64,000 bases of DNA, taken from assembly GCA_903850425.1 (NCBI GenBank), contig CAINLR010000115.1:1-64000 (forward strand). Direction: 5' to 3'. Shown one piece after another: positions 51,970 through 61,766 of this stretch. Numbering within the stretch: the first letter of the stretch is position 1; each line of letters begins with the position of its first letter. Under the pieces are notes generated by a model that had not been told where the DNA came from, made no database searches, and saw nothing but the letters and a program-made list of their open reading frames with translations. Made by a program: the position numbers and the translations under genes. The stretch is from an uncultured Verrucomicrobia subdivision 3 bacterium (GTDB lineage: Bacteria; Verrucomicrobiota; Verrucomicrobiia; Limisphaerales; UBA11358).

Positions 51970-53267
51970 GCTGGGGCAGCCTTATTGAAATCGGGTTGAA
52001 GCTACTGCTCGTCGCCGGGTTGGTGCTGTTCAACGCGTTTTTCGTCGCGGCGGAATTGGCCTTCGTCCGCATCCGCGACACGCAGTTGTCGCCGTTGATT
52101 GCTAAGGGCAACCGGCGGGCCAAGCGGGCGCGGCATATCGTGGAGCACATTGATTCCTACATCGGCGCGACGCAGTTCGGCATCACGCTGGTGAGCATGG
52201 GCCTGGGCGTGTTGGTGGAACCGGTTTTTCGCACGCTGCTCGACCCGGTTTTCAATCTGCTCAAGATCGAATCCGAGCACACGCAAAGCACGGTGGCGAT
52301 CGCCTTCGGATTTTTCGTGAACTGTTATCTGCTGATCATCGTGGGCGAACTCGCGCCGAAGGCCATCGCCATTCGCCGCACGTTGCCGACCGCGCTCTGG
52401 ACCGCCGCGCCGCTCGACTGGTTTTACCGGCTCTCGTATCCCTTCATCTGGCTGTTTCATCACTCGTCGCAATTTCTTGTGCGGCGGCTGGGGTTCGACG
52501 AAATGGAAGCCCACAACGATCATTCGGATGAGGAAATCCGGCTCATGCTCGGCTCGGTCAAAAGTTCACCCGACCAGCGCGACCTGGTGTTGAACGCGCT
52601 GGATTTGCGGCATCGCACCGCGCGCGAGGTGATGCGGCCGCGGAATGAAATCACGGCGTTCGATTCCACCGCGACCATCGCCGACTGTCTGGCGCTCGCA
52701 GAAAAAACGCGCTACTCGCGCTTCCCGGTGTGCGCGGAGGGCGATCTTGATCAGACCCGCGGCATCGTCCACATCAAAGACCTTTACGCCCTGCGCGACA
52801 AGGCGCAGACGGCGGCAGATCTGCTGCCCGTGGCGCGACCGTTGATTTACGTTCCCGAAACCGCGCAACTGGACAAATTGCTCCGGCGTTTTCTCGACCG
52901 CAAATCGCACTTCGCCATCGTCGTGGATGAGTTCGGCGGCACGGTCGGCATCGTCACTTTGGAAAACACGGTCGAGGCGATTGTCGGCCAGATTCAGGAT
53001 GAGTTCGACGCCGAGGCCACGCAGTTTGTGCGCAAAAGCGAGGACGTGTGGGAGGTGGCGGGAATTCTGGCACTGCATGAGTTGGAAAAAATCATCGGCC
53101 AGGTGCCGCACGATGACAACACCACGACGGCCAGCGGCTGGGTGACCGAAAAACTCGGCGGCTTTCCGCGCGCCGGCGATTTTGTGACAGTGAACGGCTT
53201 TGAATTGCGCGTGGAAGTCCTGGACGCCACGCGCGTGGCGAAGTTGAAAGTCTCGCGGAAAGCCTAA
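51966..53267 (+). CDS. CNNM/HlyC-CorC family transporter-associated protein (paralog 3)
   Basis: The 433-residue protein has the full layout: CNNM membrane domain (FNAFFVAAELAFVRIRDTQL, IGATQFGITLVSMGLGVLVEP, IIVGELAPKAIAIRR), a linker with HSDEEIRLMLGS, CBS pair (EVMRPRNEITAFD to FAIVVDEFGGTVGIVTLENTVEAIVG), and CorC/HlyC domain (WEVAGILALHELEKIIG, GFPRAGDFVTVNGFELRVE). It is the last of three translationally coupled paralogs and converges with the CruF-like gene 1 nt away. Confidence 0.93.
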   Translation: MSWGSLIEIGLKLLLVAGLVLFNAFFVAAELAFVRIRDTQLSPLIAKGNRRAKRARHIVEHIDSYIGATQFGITLVSMGLGVLVEPVFRTLLDPVFNLLKIESEHTQSTVAIAFGFFVNCYLLIIVGELAPKAIAIRRTLPTALWTAAPLDWFYRLSYPFIWLFHHSSQFLVRRLGFDEMEAHNDHSDEEIRLMLGSVKSSPDQRDLVLNALDLRHRTAREVMRPRNEITAFDSTATIADCLALAEKTRYSRFPVCAEGDLDQTRGIVHIKDLYALRDKAQTAADLLPVARPLIYVPETAQLDKLLRRFLDRKSHFAIVVDEFGGTVGIVTLENTVEAIVGQIQDEFDAEATQFVRKSEDVWEVAGILALHELEKIIGQVPHDDNTTTASGWVTEKLGGFPRAGDFVTVNGFELRVEVLDATRVAKLKVSRKA

Positions 53268-53268
53268 G

Positions 53269-54057
53269 TCACCACTTCGCGCCGCGAATGGCGAAGACGG
53301 TGGCGAGACCAGCGAGAAGCGCATCCACCGCCACTGCCAGCCACAGCCCGGCTTGGGCCGAGATCACGGCGCACAATCCAATCGTTCCCAGCCACAAAGC
53401 CAGCGGGGTAAAGTCCGGCTTGCTGGGTCCGCCCGGCTGTTTTTTGATGAGCGACGGCGTGCTGAAGGCCAGAATGAGCAGCGCGACAAACGCCCAGCCG
53501 AGAAAATTCAGCGGCGAAGCGCCATACCAAGAAACGGGTGATTTCGTCGGCTGCCACAGCCAGAAATGTTTCACCTGCGCGGCGACGGGTTCAAGCGCGA
53601 GATCAAACGCCACCGCCAGCCCGGCGGTCAGGCCGATGAGCCACCAGCCGTAATTGGTGGTTTTGCGCCACGGCCGCAACGCCAGCCGCACGACTCCGCG
53701 GGAGTTGAACAAGGCCACGATCCAAACCAACGGCAAGGTCCAGGGAATACAGTCAAACAGTTTCGGCCCGGCGGTTTCGTTGAAGGTGAGCGGACCGAAA
53801 GGAATGCTGGTGCGGGCGCTCAGACCATGCGCGGCCCCGCCGATGAGCGCGGTGATGCCGGCGGCCAGCAGCACGTTCTGCCACGGCAACTGCCGCGCCA
53901 GCGTGGTGAGGCTGGCGAGGAAGGCGAACCCCAGCAGCAGGGCGTCGAGGTTTTCGCAAACGCGGGGGGCCAGGATTTCCGCCAGCGCCGTGAGACCGAG
54001 CGCGGCCAGGATGGTCCAGTGGAATCCCTTCTGAATTGTGATGGCAGACAGGCTCAT
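53269..54057 (-). CDS. CruF-like/DUF422 membrane protein
   Basis: The 262-residue protein has about six to seven transmembrane helices. It shares the DUF422 pattern: TSIPFGPLTFNETAGPKLFDCIPWTLPLVWIVA in one block and FDLALEPVAAQVKHFWLW followed by GASPLNFLGWAFV in another. Members include CruF, gamma-carotene 1',2'-hydratase, and related carotenoid enzymes. No other carotenoid gene is in this window, so the substrate is unconfirmed. The ATG at 54057 gives the typical start; longer starts add unrelated sequence. Confidence 0.7.
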   Translation of the reverse strand: MSLSAITIQKGFHWTILAALGLTALAEILAPRVCENLDALLLGFAFLASLTTLARQLPWQNVLLAAGITALIGGAAHGLSARTSIPFGPLTFNETAGPKLFDCIPWTLPLVWIVALFNSRGVVRLALRPWRKTTNYGWWLIGLTAGLAVAFDLALEPVAAQVKHFWLWQPTKSPVSWYGASPLNFLGWAFVALLILAFSTPSLIKKQPGGPSKPDFTPLALWLGTIGLCAVISAQAGLWLAVAVDALLAGLATVFAIRGAKW

Positions 54058-54180
54058 TGCTTTTCTGGACAGTGTCGGAAAATGGGGCGGCGGGCAAACG
54101 CGAAATGCTGAAAATTGCAGATTTCCGCCAGGCGGCGACTTCTTTGCTGGGCGGGCATCGCACTTGCTTTGCTCCACGGG

Positions 54181-54630
54181 ATGACTCTTGAGGAAATCGG
54201 CGGGCAGATCAAAAGCTGCGCGGACGCAATGAACTCGCGCTACGGCAGCGCGGTGTTTGACGAATGGGCGGTGGTCTCGCTCGTGGAAAACAAGGCGCGC
54301 GTGCTGTTTTACACCGGGCCGCGCAACGACGCGTTCCTGGAGAATTTTGTGAAGGATCTCGGCACCCTGCGGGCGGATCTGCTCGGCGGAAAATTCGGCC
54401 CGGGCGATTTTGAATTTTCCCGCCACGCCGTCGGCACCCACATCGAGGCGTTTCTGGCGTTGGGCTTGGGATATTATCTGATCTGCAACAACACGCGTGA
54501 GTCCATGGAGACGATCGCCAAGAATCCGCGCTGGCTGGGCGCGCAGGTGCCGTTCGTGGAACTGGCGGAGAAAGTGCGCGCGCAGCCGCTGGCCGTTTCG
54601 TGGGATACCAAGTGGTTTGCCAAGGTCTAG
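54181..54630 (+). CDS. Conserved-looking hypothetical protein, roughly 149 residues
   Basis: The protein starts at ATG 54181 (MTLEEIGGQIKSCADAMN). It has a mixed alpha/beta composition with FDEWAVVSLVENKARVLFYTGPRND, EFSRHAVGTHIEAFLALGLGYYLICNN and AQPLAVSWDTKWFAK. There is no transmembrane segment or signal peptide. I cannot name a family. It stands between the CruF-like gene (minus) and the hybrid kinase (plus), with gaps of about 120 and 245 nt, so no operon partner is evident. Confidence 0.65.
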   Translation: MTLEEIGGQIKSCADAMNSRYGSAVFDEWAVVSLVENKARVLFYTGPRNDAFLENFVKDLGTLRADLLGGKFGPGDFEFSRHAVGTHIEAFLALGLGYYLICNNTRESMETIAKNPRWLGAQVPFVELAEKVRAQPLAVSWDTKWFAKV

Positions 54631-54876
54631 GGCGGCCGGCCAAATGGAATTGCAGCGGTAATCCTGGAGGTGGATTCATAGTGGTTGGTCTGGCGCGGGC
54701 CGGCAGGTTTGCCGCGCGACCAAGTCCTCGTGAGCGATGGCTCCGAATAAACTGGCGGGAAATTTTCAGTTGCCGCTCCCCAAGTTTTAGCCGAGCATCG
54801 GGATCATGGTGAAAACCCGCTCACCAATCTCGTCGCCTCCCCCGGCGTTTCGCCACGCCAATTGGAGGATTCGGCC

Positions 54877-57800
54877 GTGAATTCTGATGCCCCCGCATGC
54901 TCGGTTCCGCAGGCTCCAATTCCAGGCAGCGTTCCGCCCGCACCCGGGGCGCGGCGAACTTTTTCCCACTCGCTGGCGTGGATTGTTCTGGCCATCGCCC
55001 TGACGGCCAGCGCGGGCGGCTGGTTCATTGCCTGGAAGCATGAGGAATTGACCGCGCGCAAGCGGTTTGATGAAGAGGTCAGCCGGATTCAAGCCGCGCT
55101 CACCGAACGCATGTCCATTTACGAGGACGTGCTGCATGGGGGGGTTGGTTTGTTTGCCGCCAGCTACTCGGTGGAGCGCGCGGAGTGGAAGGCCTATGTG
55201 GATTCCGTCTCGGTGAACAAACGGTTTCCCGGCATTGACGGGCTGGGATTTATCGCGTGCGTGCCCCGGGAGAAGCTCGAGGTTTTTTTGCAGACGACCC
55301 GCGCGGACAAGACGCCCAATTTCCAGTTAAAAAATCCCGGCACGAACGACGATCTGCTCATTGCGAAATATTTTGAACCTGAAAGGGAACACGCGGCGGC
55401 GCTGGGTGTGGACGTCGGGACGGATCCCGAACGTCGGGCGGTGGCAGAGAAGGCGCGGGATACCGGCCAGCCCGTGATCAGCGGCCGCCTCAGTGTGAAA
55501 GAGCCCGGCTCGGAAGCGGAAGGCGGGCTGGTGATGATGCTGCCAGTATTCCGCAACGGAGCGCCGGCCACCACCACCGCAGAGCGCCGGGTCAACATTG
55601 AGGGCTGGGTTTATGCCCGGTTCGTCACGTCCCAACTCATGGGCGGCATCCTGCGGGACAAGGAGCCGCTGCTGCGATTCGAGGTTTTCGACCGGCTGGC
55701 GCAGGGCTCGGAAACGCTGGTTTTTGACAGCGATCCGCCTGAAGCCAAGCCGCCGGATGAGCGGCCGCCGCGGTTCTCGATGATGAATCCCGTGACGGTG
55801 GGGCAAAATCTCTGGCTGCTGCATTACACCACCAAACCGGCTTTCAACGCCGCCATTCCCCGGAGTGCGGAAACGCTGGTGGCCGTCGGCGGCGGCGTGA
55901 TCAGCCTGCTGCTGTTCGGCATCGCCCTGTCGTTGAGCACCACGCGGGCGCGCGCGGTGGCCATGGCCGACGACATGACGCTGGCTTTGCGGGCAGCGAA
56001 TGCCCGGCTGGAAAAGGAAATCAAGGACCGTGAACGCATGGAGCGGCGCGCAGCCATCCAGCACGCGGTCACCCGCGTGCTGGCGGATGCCGAGACGCTG
56101 GCCGAGGCCACGCCGCGAATTGTCCAGGCCATCTGCGAAAGTCTTGGCTGGGATCTCGGTGCCATCTGGCGGATTGATCCGCACTTGAAGCAGCTTCACT
56201 GCGTCGAGTTCTGGCACCGGCCCGGAATGGCCGTGGCGGAGTTCGCGGCCGCCACCCGGCAGAAAACTTTCAAGCCCGGCGAAGGCCTGCCGGGCCGCGT
56301 CTGGGCCACGACGCAGCCGGCCTGGATTGCCGACGTGACCCGCGACCAGAATTTTCCACGCCGATCGTCCGCCGCGCAGGCGGGCCTGCACAGCGCGTTT
56401 GGCTTCCCCATTTTGATGGGCGAGGAATTTCTCGGCGTGATCGAATTTTTCAGCCACGAAATTGTCGAGCCGGATGCCGAGGTGCTCAAACTCGTCGCCG
56501 CCCTCGGCAGCCAGATCGGCCAGTTCATCGAGCGGAAACGCAGCCAGCAGGAACTCCAGCGCGAACAGTATTTGTTCAGCACGCTGATGGAAAAATTGCC
56601 GGACCGGATTTATTTCAAGGATCGCCAGAGCCGGTTTTTGCGGGTGAACAAGGCCATGCTCGCTTGTCACGGATTCACGGATGCCGCCTTGATCATCGGC
56701 AAGACGGACTTTGACTTGTTCACCGAGGAACACGCCCGGCAGGCGTTTGAAGATGAGCAGCGGTTGATCCGCAGCGGCCAGCCGGTGACCAAAGAGGAGA
56801 AGGAAACCTGGCCCGACGGCAGCGTGTCTTGGGTGCTGACCACCAAGATGCCGTTGCGCGACGAGGCGGGCGACATCGTCGGCACTTTTGGCATCTCGCG
56901 CGACATCACCGCGCGCAAGCGGACCGAGGAGGCCCTGCGCGCGAGCGAGGCGCGCTTCCAACTCATGGCGGCCACCATCGAAGACGTGCTCTATAGCGTG
57001 GACGGCGCGACCGGGGAATTCCAATACGTCAGCCCCGCCTTTGAACGCCTGCTCGGCTACACACTGGCCGATGTGACGGCCCTGGGCGGCCGGGAGAAAT
57101 TCCTCGCCCAATTGATCCAGCGCGACGCTTTCGCCACCCAACAGGACACCTTCCACGGACTGCAGACCCAACCTCATCCCCCGACGCCGACGCGGTGGGA
57201 AGCCTGGTGGCGCTGCAAAAGCGGCGCGCTGCGCTGCTTTGAGGACTGCTGGATTCCCCTCTACACCGGCGACACCCTCACCAGCACCCACGGCGTCCTG
57301 CGCGACATCACCGACCGCAAGCGCGCCGAGGAGGCCATGCGCCGGGCGCGGGACGAGGCGGAGGAAGCCAACCGCACCAAGAGCCAGTTCCTCGCGAACA
57401 TGAGCCACGAGTTGCGCACGCCGCTCAATTCGGTCATCGGTTTCGCCGGCATCCTGTTGAAAAACAAAACGGGCAATCTGCTCCCGGCCGAACTTAATTT
57501 TTTGGAGCGCATCCAGGCCAACGGCAAACATCTGCTGGCCTTGATCAACGAAGTGCTCGACCTGTCAAAAATCGAAGCGCGCAAAGTGGAACTGCAACTG
57601 GCCCCGGTGGCGCTGGACGTTCTGGTGCGCGAAACCATCGCCCAACAGGAGGGCTTGGTGCGGGACCGGCCGGTGCAGTTGCTCGCCGAGGTTCCGTCGC
57701 GGCTCAACTCGATCCAAGCCGATGCCGAGAAATTGCGGCAAGTCATCATCAACCTCATCGGGAATGCGCTCAAGTTCACCGAGCGCGGCAGTGTCACCGT

Positions 57801-58914
57801 GCGCGTCGTGACCAATCCCGTGAATCACGAGCCGCTGCGCATCGAGGTCATTGATACGGGCATTGGCATTCCGCAGCAAAAGCTCGGCGTGATTTTCGAG
57901 GCGTTCCAGCAGGCCGATGCCAGCACCGCCCGCAAATTCGGCGGCACGGGACTGGGCCTCACGATCTCGCAGGCGCTCTGCCAGCTCATGGGTTTTCGCA
58001 TCGAAGTGACGAGCGAAGTCGGCTGCGGCTCCACGTTCAGTGTCGTGCTCCGCAGCAAACCGGAAGACGTCGCGCCGCTGGCTGCCGACGAACCGGCGGC
58101 GAAATCGACCATTGAAAAGTCCGCCGCCCCGACGCCCTCCGAATTGCGCGGCCGACTGGTTCTGGTCATTGACGACGAATCCGATTCGCGCGTGCTGCTG
58201 ACACACATGCTTGAAGAATTTGGCTGCCAGGTCATCGCCGCCAATTCTGGCGAGCAGGGCCTGCGCATGGCCCGCGAGTTCCGGCCCCAGATCATCACTG
58301 TGGATTTGCTGATGCCGCGAATGGACGGTGCCAGCGTCATCCGCGCGCTCAAGGCCGATCCGCAACTGCGCGCGATCCCGCTGGTTGTGGTCAGCGTCGT
58401 GGCTGAAGAACATCGGGGCAGCATTCTCGGCGCGGTGGACATTCTCGAAAAACCCGTCGCGCGCGAGGATCTGCTGGCGGCGCTGCGGCGCAGTCTGCTG
58501 CCGGTCCGCGCTAAAATTCTCATCGTGGACGACGAGGCGGACGCGCGGCAAATTCTGCTTTCGCACCTGGCCAGCGAACCGGTGGAGACGCGCACGGCGG
58601 TGAATGGCCAGGAGGGGTTGGCCGCGTTGGCGGCGTTCCCGGCCGATTTGGTTTTGCTGGACTTGATGATGCCGGTGATGGATGGCGTGGCGTTTCTGGA
58701 CGCGCTCCGCACCGACCCGCGTTACCAGCATTTGCCCGTGGTCGTCATCACCTCCAAGGAATTGAGCGGGGCGGAAAAAGAAGAATTGCGCCGGCAGACG
58801 CTGGAGGTCGTGAAGAAAACCGAGTTGTCGGAAGAAAAATTCAAGGCGTTGCTCCGGCGGATTCTCAAAACCCAGACGGAAGGCGGACGCCGCCAACCCG
58901 CCGCCACCGGATGA
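54877..58914 (+). CDS. CHASE-GAF-PAS-PAS hybrid histidine kinase with two receiver domains
   Basis: The 1345-residue protein has two membrane helices (about 35-55 and 335-355) flanking a CHASE sensor (ERMSIYEDVLHGGVGLFAAS...FPGIDGLGFI). A GAF domain (about 390-560), two PAS/PAC domains (about 565-815), HisKA with the phospho-His motif FLANMSHELRTPLNSVIGF, and HATPase (DTGIGIP, KFGGTGLGLTISQ) follow. Two receiver domains end it (VIDDESDSR...VDLLMPRMDG and IVDDEADAR...LDLMMPVMDG). It lacks an own HPt domain; the two downstream genes supply receiver-HPt proteins. Start GTG 54877 is favoured by ggagg 8 nt upstream. The stop overlaps the next gene by ATGA. Confidence 0.94.
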   Translation: MNSDAPACSVPQAPIPGSVPPAPGARRTFSHSLAWIVLAIALTASAGGWFIAWKHEELTARKRFDEEVSRIQAALTERMSIYEDVLHGGVGLFAASYSVERAEWKAYVDSVSVNKRFPGIDGLGFIACVPREKLEVFLQTTRADKTPNFQLKNPGTNDDLLIAKYFEPEREHAAALGVDVGTDPERRAVAEKARDTGQPVISGRLSVKEPGSEAEGGLVMMLPVFRNGAPATTTAERRVNIEGWVYARFVTSQLMGGILRDKEPLLRFEVFDRLAQGSETLVFDSDPPEAKPPDERPPRFSMMNPVTVGQNLWLLHYTTKPAFNAAIPRSAETLVAVGGGVISLLLFGIALSLSTTRARAVAMADDMTLALRAANARLEKEIKDRERMERRAAIQHAVTRVLADAETLAEATPRIVQAICESLGWDLGAIWRIDPHLKQLHCVEFWHRPGMAVAEFAAATRQKTFKPGEGLPGRVWATTQPAWIADVTRDQNFPRRSSAAQAGLHSAFGFPILMGEEFLGVIEFFSHEIVEPDAEVLKLVAALGSQIGQFIERKRSQQELQREQYLFSTLMEKLPDRIYFKDRQSRFLRVNKAMLACHGFTDAALIIGKTDFDLFTEEHARQAFEDEQRLIRSGQPVTKEEKETWPDGSVSWVLTTKMPLRDEAGDIVGTFGISRDITARKRTEEALRASEARFQLMAATIEDVLYSVDGATGEFQYVSPAFERLLGYTLADVTALGGREKFLAQLIQRDAFATQQDTFHGLQTQPHPPTPTRWEAWWRCKSGALRCFEDCWIPLYTGDTLTSTHGVLRDITDRKRAEEAMRRARDEAEEANRTKSQFLANMSHELRTPLNSVIGFAGILLKNKTGNLLPAELNFLERIQANGKHLLALINEVLDLSKIEARKVELQLAPVALDVLVRETIAQQEGLVRDRPVQLLAEVPSRLNSIQADAEKLRQVIINLIGNALKFTERGSVTVRVVTNPVNHEPLRIEVIDTGIGIPQQKLGVIFEAFQQADASTARKFGGTGLGLTISQALCQLMGFRIEVTSEVGCGSTFSVVLRSKPEDVAPLAADEPAAKSTIEKSAAPTPSELRGRLVLVIDDESDSRVLLTHMLEEFGCQVIAANSGEQGLRMAREFRPQIITVDLLMPRMDGASVIRALKADPQLRAIPLVVVSVVAEEHRGSILGAVDILEKPVAREDLLAALRRSLLPVRAKILIVDDEADARQILLSHLASEPVETRTAVNGQEGLAALAAFPADLVLLDLMMPVMDGVAFLDALRTDPRYQHLPVVVITSKELSGAEKEELRRQTLEVVKKTELSEEKFKALLRRILKTQTEGGRRQPAATG

Positions 58915-60125
58915 CCAAAAAAATCACCTCGCTGCTCGTCGTGGACGATGATCCGGTGTTCTCGCGGTTCGTCTGCCAACTGGTGCTGGCGCTCGCCGAA
59001 GAATTGCCCTGCGGCGTGACGTGCGCGGCCAGCGCCGAGGCGGCGCTGACGCAGATTCCGCGTGGCCGGTTTGAGCTCGCGCTGGTGGATTATCATCTGC
59101 CCGGACTCAGTGGCTTGGACCTGCTGGCGCAAATCAATCAGTTGCCGCTTGATCAACGGCCGGCTGTCATCCTGCTTACGGGCAGCGGCAACGAAGCGGT
59201 GGCGGTCGAGGCCATGAAGCGCGGGGCCAAGGATTACCTGAAAAAAAATGAAGTGGATGTGCCATCGTTGATGCGTGCGTTGCAAAGTGCGCTCGCGCAA
59301 AAACGGCTGGCCGAACAGGTCGCCGCCTACAACGCGCAGATGAAGGCCGATTTGGAAATGGCGCACAAACTTCAGGAGTCGCTGCTCCCGCAGAGTTATC
59401 CGTCGTTCCCGCCAACGGCCACCGCCGAAAATTCGGCGCTCCGGTTTTGTCACCGCTATTTCTGGACCGCGCAACTGGGCGGCGATTTTTTCAACGTGCA
59501 GAATTTGTCCGACCGCAAGGCCGGCGTGCTGATTTGCGACGTGATGGGCCACGGCGTCCGCTCGGCGCTGGTCACGGCGATGCTGCGCGCGTTGGTCGGT
59601 GATTTGGAAAAACACGCCCACGACCCCGGACGGTTTCTTTCAGACATGAATCGCAAGCTCGCGGCCATCTTGAAACAGATTGAGGAACCGCTTTACGCCA
59701 CGGCGTTTTACATGGTCGCGGATGTCGCCGCCGGAAAATTGCGTTATGCCAAAGCCGGACACCCCGCGCCGTTGCACTTGCGGCGGCAGGCCGGCATCGT
59801 CGAGCCGCTGCCGTTTCCCACCCACGCCGGCGCGGCCCTCGGCCTGTTTGAAAAAAGCGACTTTATCACCAGCGAGCGTCCGCTGACGGCCGGCGACGGA
59901 ATTTTGCTGTTCACTGACGGCCTGTTTGAAGTGCCAAATGCGGAGGACGAAGATTTCGGCGCGGAACGATTGCTGGCCGCCGCGCGTCAACGGATCCACC
60001 AGCCGCTGCCGGCGCTGCTCGACGGCTTGATCACCGACGTGCGCGCGTTTGCCGGCGGCAACGACTTCAGCGACGACGTCTGCCTGCTCGGAATGGAAGT
60101 TGCCAGAACCGGCGGCAACGGTTAA
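58911..60125 (+). CDS. Receiver domain fused to SpoIIE/RsbU-type PP2C phosphatase
   Basis: The 404-residue protein has an N-terminal receiver (LLVVDDDPVFSRFVCQL, phospho-Asp in LALVDYHLPGLSGLDLL, LLTGSG, DYLKKNE), a coiled linker (MKADLEMAHKLQESLLPQSYPSFP), and a PP2C-like SpoIIE domain with metal motifs LGGDFFNV, LICDVMGHGVRSAL, YAKAGHPAPLHL, LFTDGLFE and NDFSDDVCLL. Such proteins dephosphorylate anti-sigma-factor antagonists in partner-switching systems when the receiver is phosphorylated. No anti-sigma gene is in this window. It overlaps the kinase gene by ATGA. Confidence 0.94.
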   Translation: MTKKITSLLVVDDDPVFSRFVCQLVLALAEELPCGVTCAASAEAALTQIPRGRFELALVDYHLPGLSGLDLLAQINQLPLDQRPAVILLTGSGNEAVAVEAMKRGAKDYLKKNEVDVPSLMRALQSALAQKRLAEQVAAYNAQMKADLEMAHKLQESLLPQSYPSFPPTATAENSALRFCHRYFWTAQLGGDFFNVQNLSDRKAGVLICDVMGHGVRSALVTAMLRALVGDLEKHAHDPGRFLSDMNRKLAAILKQIEEPLYATAFYMVADVAAGKLRYAKAGHPAPLHLRRQAGIVEPLPFPTHAGAALGLFEKSDFITSERPLTAGDGILLFTDGLFEVPNAEDEDFGAERLLAAARQRIHQPLPALLDGLITDVRAFAGGNDFSDDVCLLGMEVARTGGNG

Positions 60126-60152
60126 AACAAAAACAGGAACCTGAATCGCACC

Positions 60153-60908
60153 ATGAAAAAAATCGCCGTTGTGGAGGACAACCCGGACAACCGCCTGCTC
60201 GTGCAGGTGATCCTGGAGTCGCTTTACAAGGTCGTGGAATATGAAAACGGGTTCACGGCGCTGGCAGGCTTGCCCAAGGAAAAACCGGATGTGGTGCTGC
60301 TGGATATTTCTTTGCCGGAAATGGACGGGGCCGAAGTGCTGCGGCGGATGCGCGCCGATCCGCAGTTGCGAATGCTGCCAGTGATTGCGCTCACGGCGCA
60401 CGCGATGAGCGGCGACCGCGAAAAATTTCTCGCCGCCGGTTTCAACGATTACGTCACCAAGCCCATCGTGGACGAAAATGTTTTGCTCGACGCGATCCAG
60501 CGCCTTTTGCCCGGCGAACGGCCGGTTGAAGCTTCGACTCGGCACGAACCCAGCGACTTCAATCCCGACGCCATCGAACGCCTGCTAAAATTGGGCGGGA
60601 CGAAGTTTACGCTGGAAATGATGGAGATGTTCAGCAGCTACGGTGCAACCAAGTTGGCCGACGCGCGGAAGGCCCAGCAGGCCGGTGACCTCAATGCCTT
60701 GGCGGAAGCGGCCCATCCGCTCAAATCCAGCGCGGGCAATGTCGGGGTCACTGGCGTGCAGGAACTGGCGGCGCAGGTTGAATCGTCGGCGCGGGACCGG
60801 CAGGCCGAATTGGCCGGCGCGCAGTTGGACCAGTTGGAACGCGCTTTTGCGGCGGCGCTTTTGTTTTTGGATTCGGAAAAGGTGCGGCTGACGAAACCGC
60901 CGTCCTGA
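60153..60908 (+). CDS. Receiver-HPt protein with intact phospho-histidine
   Basis: The 251-residue protein has a receiver domain (IAVVEDNPDNRLLVQVIL, phospho-Asp in VVLLDISLPEMDGAEVL, ALTAHAM, DYVTKPI) and a C-terminal HPt domain with AHPLKSSAGNVGV, where His188 is the expected phospho-acceptor. It can pass phosphate between the hybrid kinase and other receivers. It starts 27 nt after the receiver-phosphatase gene and is co-directional with the next receiver-HPt gene. Confidence 0.92.
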   Translation: MKKIAVVEDNPDNRLLVQVILESLYKVVEYENGFTALAGLPKEKPDVVLLDISLPEMDGAEVLRRMRADPQLRMLPVIALTAHAMSGDREKFLAAGFNDYVTKPIVDENVLLDAIQRLLPGERPVEASTRHEPSDFNPDAIERLLKLGGTKFTLEMMEMFSSYGATKLADARKAQQAGDLNALAEAAHPLKSSAGNVGVTGVQELAAQVESSARDRQAELAGAQLDQLERAFAAALLFLDSEKVRLTKPPS

Positions 60909-60959
60909 CGATTTCGGTTAACGCTTGGTCAACACCCTGAGAACCACGGAGCGAAGCAT

Positions 60960-61766
60960 ATGAATACAACCAGCGACAGCGCGCCGGCCGCCACCCCCAA
61001 GCCCGCGCGCATCCTCGTGGCGGAAGACTCGCCGCTCAACCAGCAGGTGGCGCTCAAGCAATTGGAGAAACTCGGCTATGCCGCGGATGCGGTGGCCGAC
61101 GGTGATCAGGCGTTGGCCGCGCATGCCCGCACCCCTTACGACATTATTTTGATGGACTGTCAGATGCCCGGCATCAGCGGCTATGAAGCCACCTGGCAGA
61201 TTCGCAACCGCGAGCAGGAAAAAGCGGGCGAGGTGGAAGCCGGCAAACGGGTTTACATCATCGCCATGACCGCCAACACCCAGGCCGACAACCGGGAAAA
61301 ATGCGCCTCGGCCGGCATGGACGGTTTCATCAACAAGCCGGTGCATCTGGCCGAACTGGAAGTCGCCCTGACGCACGCCCTGGCCGATCAGTCAACCCGG
61401 GAAATGGAGGCGGTGATTGATCCCATCATCATCGCCGGCCTGCACCAGTTGCGGACGCCGGGCAAACCGGATCCGCTCGCGGAACTGATTGATTTATTCC
61501 TGCGCGAGGCGCCGATGGAACTGGACACCATGAGCGACGCCGTGGCCAAAAATGATTTGTCGTCGCTGTCCCGCACCATCAGCGCTGTGACCGCGCTCAA
61601 AGGCAGCGCCGGCAACCTCGGAGCCCGCAACCTCGCCGCGCTGTGCGACGAAATCGAGCAGACCGCCAAGACGTGGATGCTCTCCGACGTGCCGCCGCTG
61701 ATCGAGCGGGCGCGGGAGGAATTCAGCCGCGTGCGGGTCGCGCTGGAGCGGATCAAGCGCAGTTAA
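60960..61766 (+). CDS. Receiver-HPt-like protein with the HPt histidine replaced
   Basis: The 268-residue protein has a receiver (ILVAEDSPLNQQVALKQL, IILMDCQMPGISGYEA with phospho-Asp, AMTANTQAD, GFINKPVHL) and a C-terminal HPt-like four-helix domain. In its key helix the motif reads SAVTALKGSAGNLG, so the position of the phospho-His (AHxLKGS in the family) is Thr211. The domain cannot accept phosphate in the normal way and may bind or block partners. It is the last gene of the signalling operon; the next gene is convergent. Confidence 0.9.
   Translation: MNTTSDSAPAATPKPARILVAEDSPLNQQVALKQLEKLGYAADAVADGDQALAAHARTPYDIILMDCQMPGISGYEATWQIRNREQEKAGEVEAGKRVYIIAMTANTQADNREKCASAGMDGFINKPVHLAELEVALTHALADQSTREMEAVIDPIIIAGLHQLRTPGKPDPLAELIDLFLREAPMELDTMSDAVAKNDLSSLSRTISAVTALKGSAGNLGARNLAALCDEIEQTAKTWMLSDVPPLIERAREEFSRVRVALERIKRS

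Noticed and set aside
55327-57531. 734-codon ORF on the minus strand, opposite the hybrid kinase
   Set aside because: It lies fully antisense to clear kinase domains, has no recognisable domain, and is His/Arg/Gly-rich as expected of an antisense shadow in GC-rich DNA.
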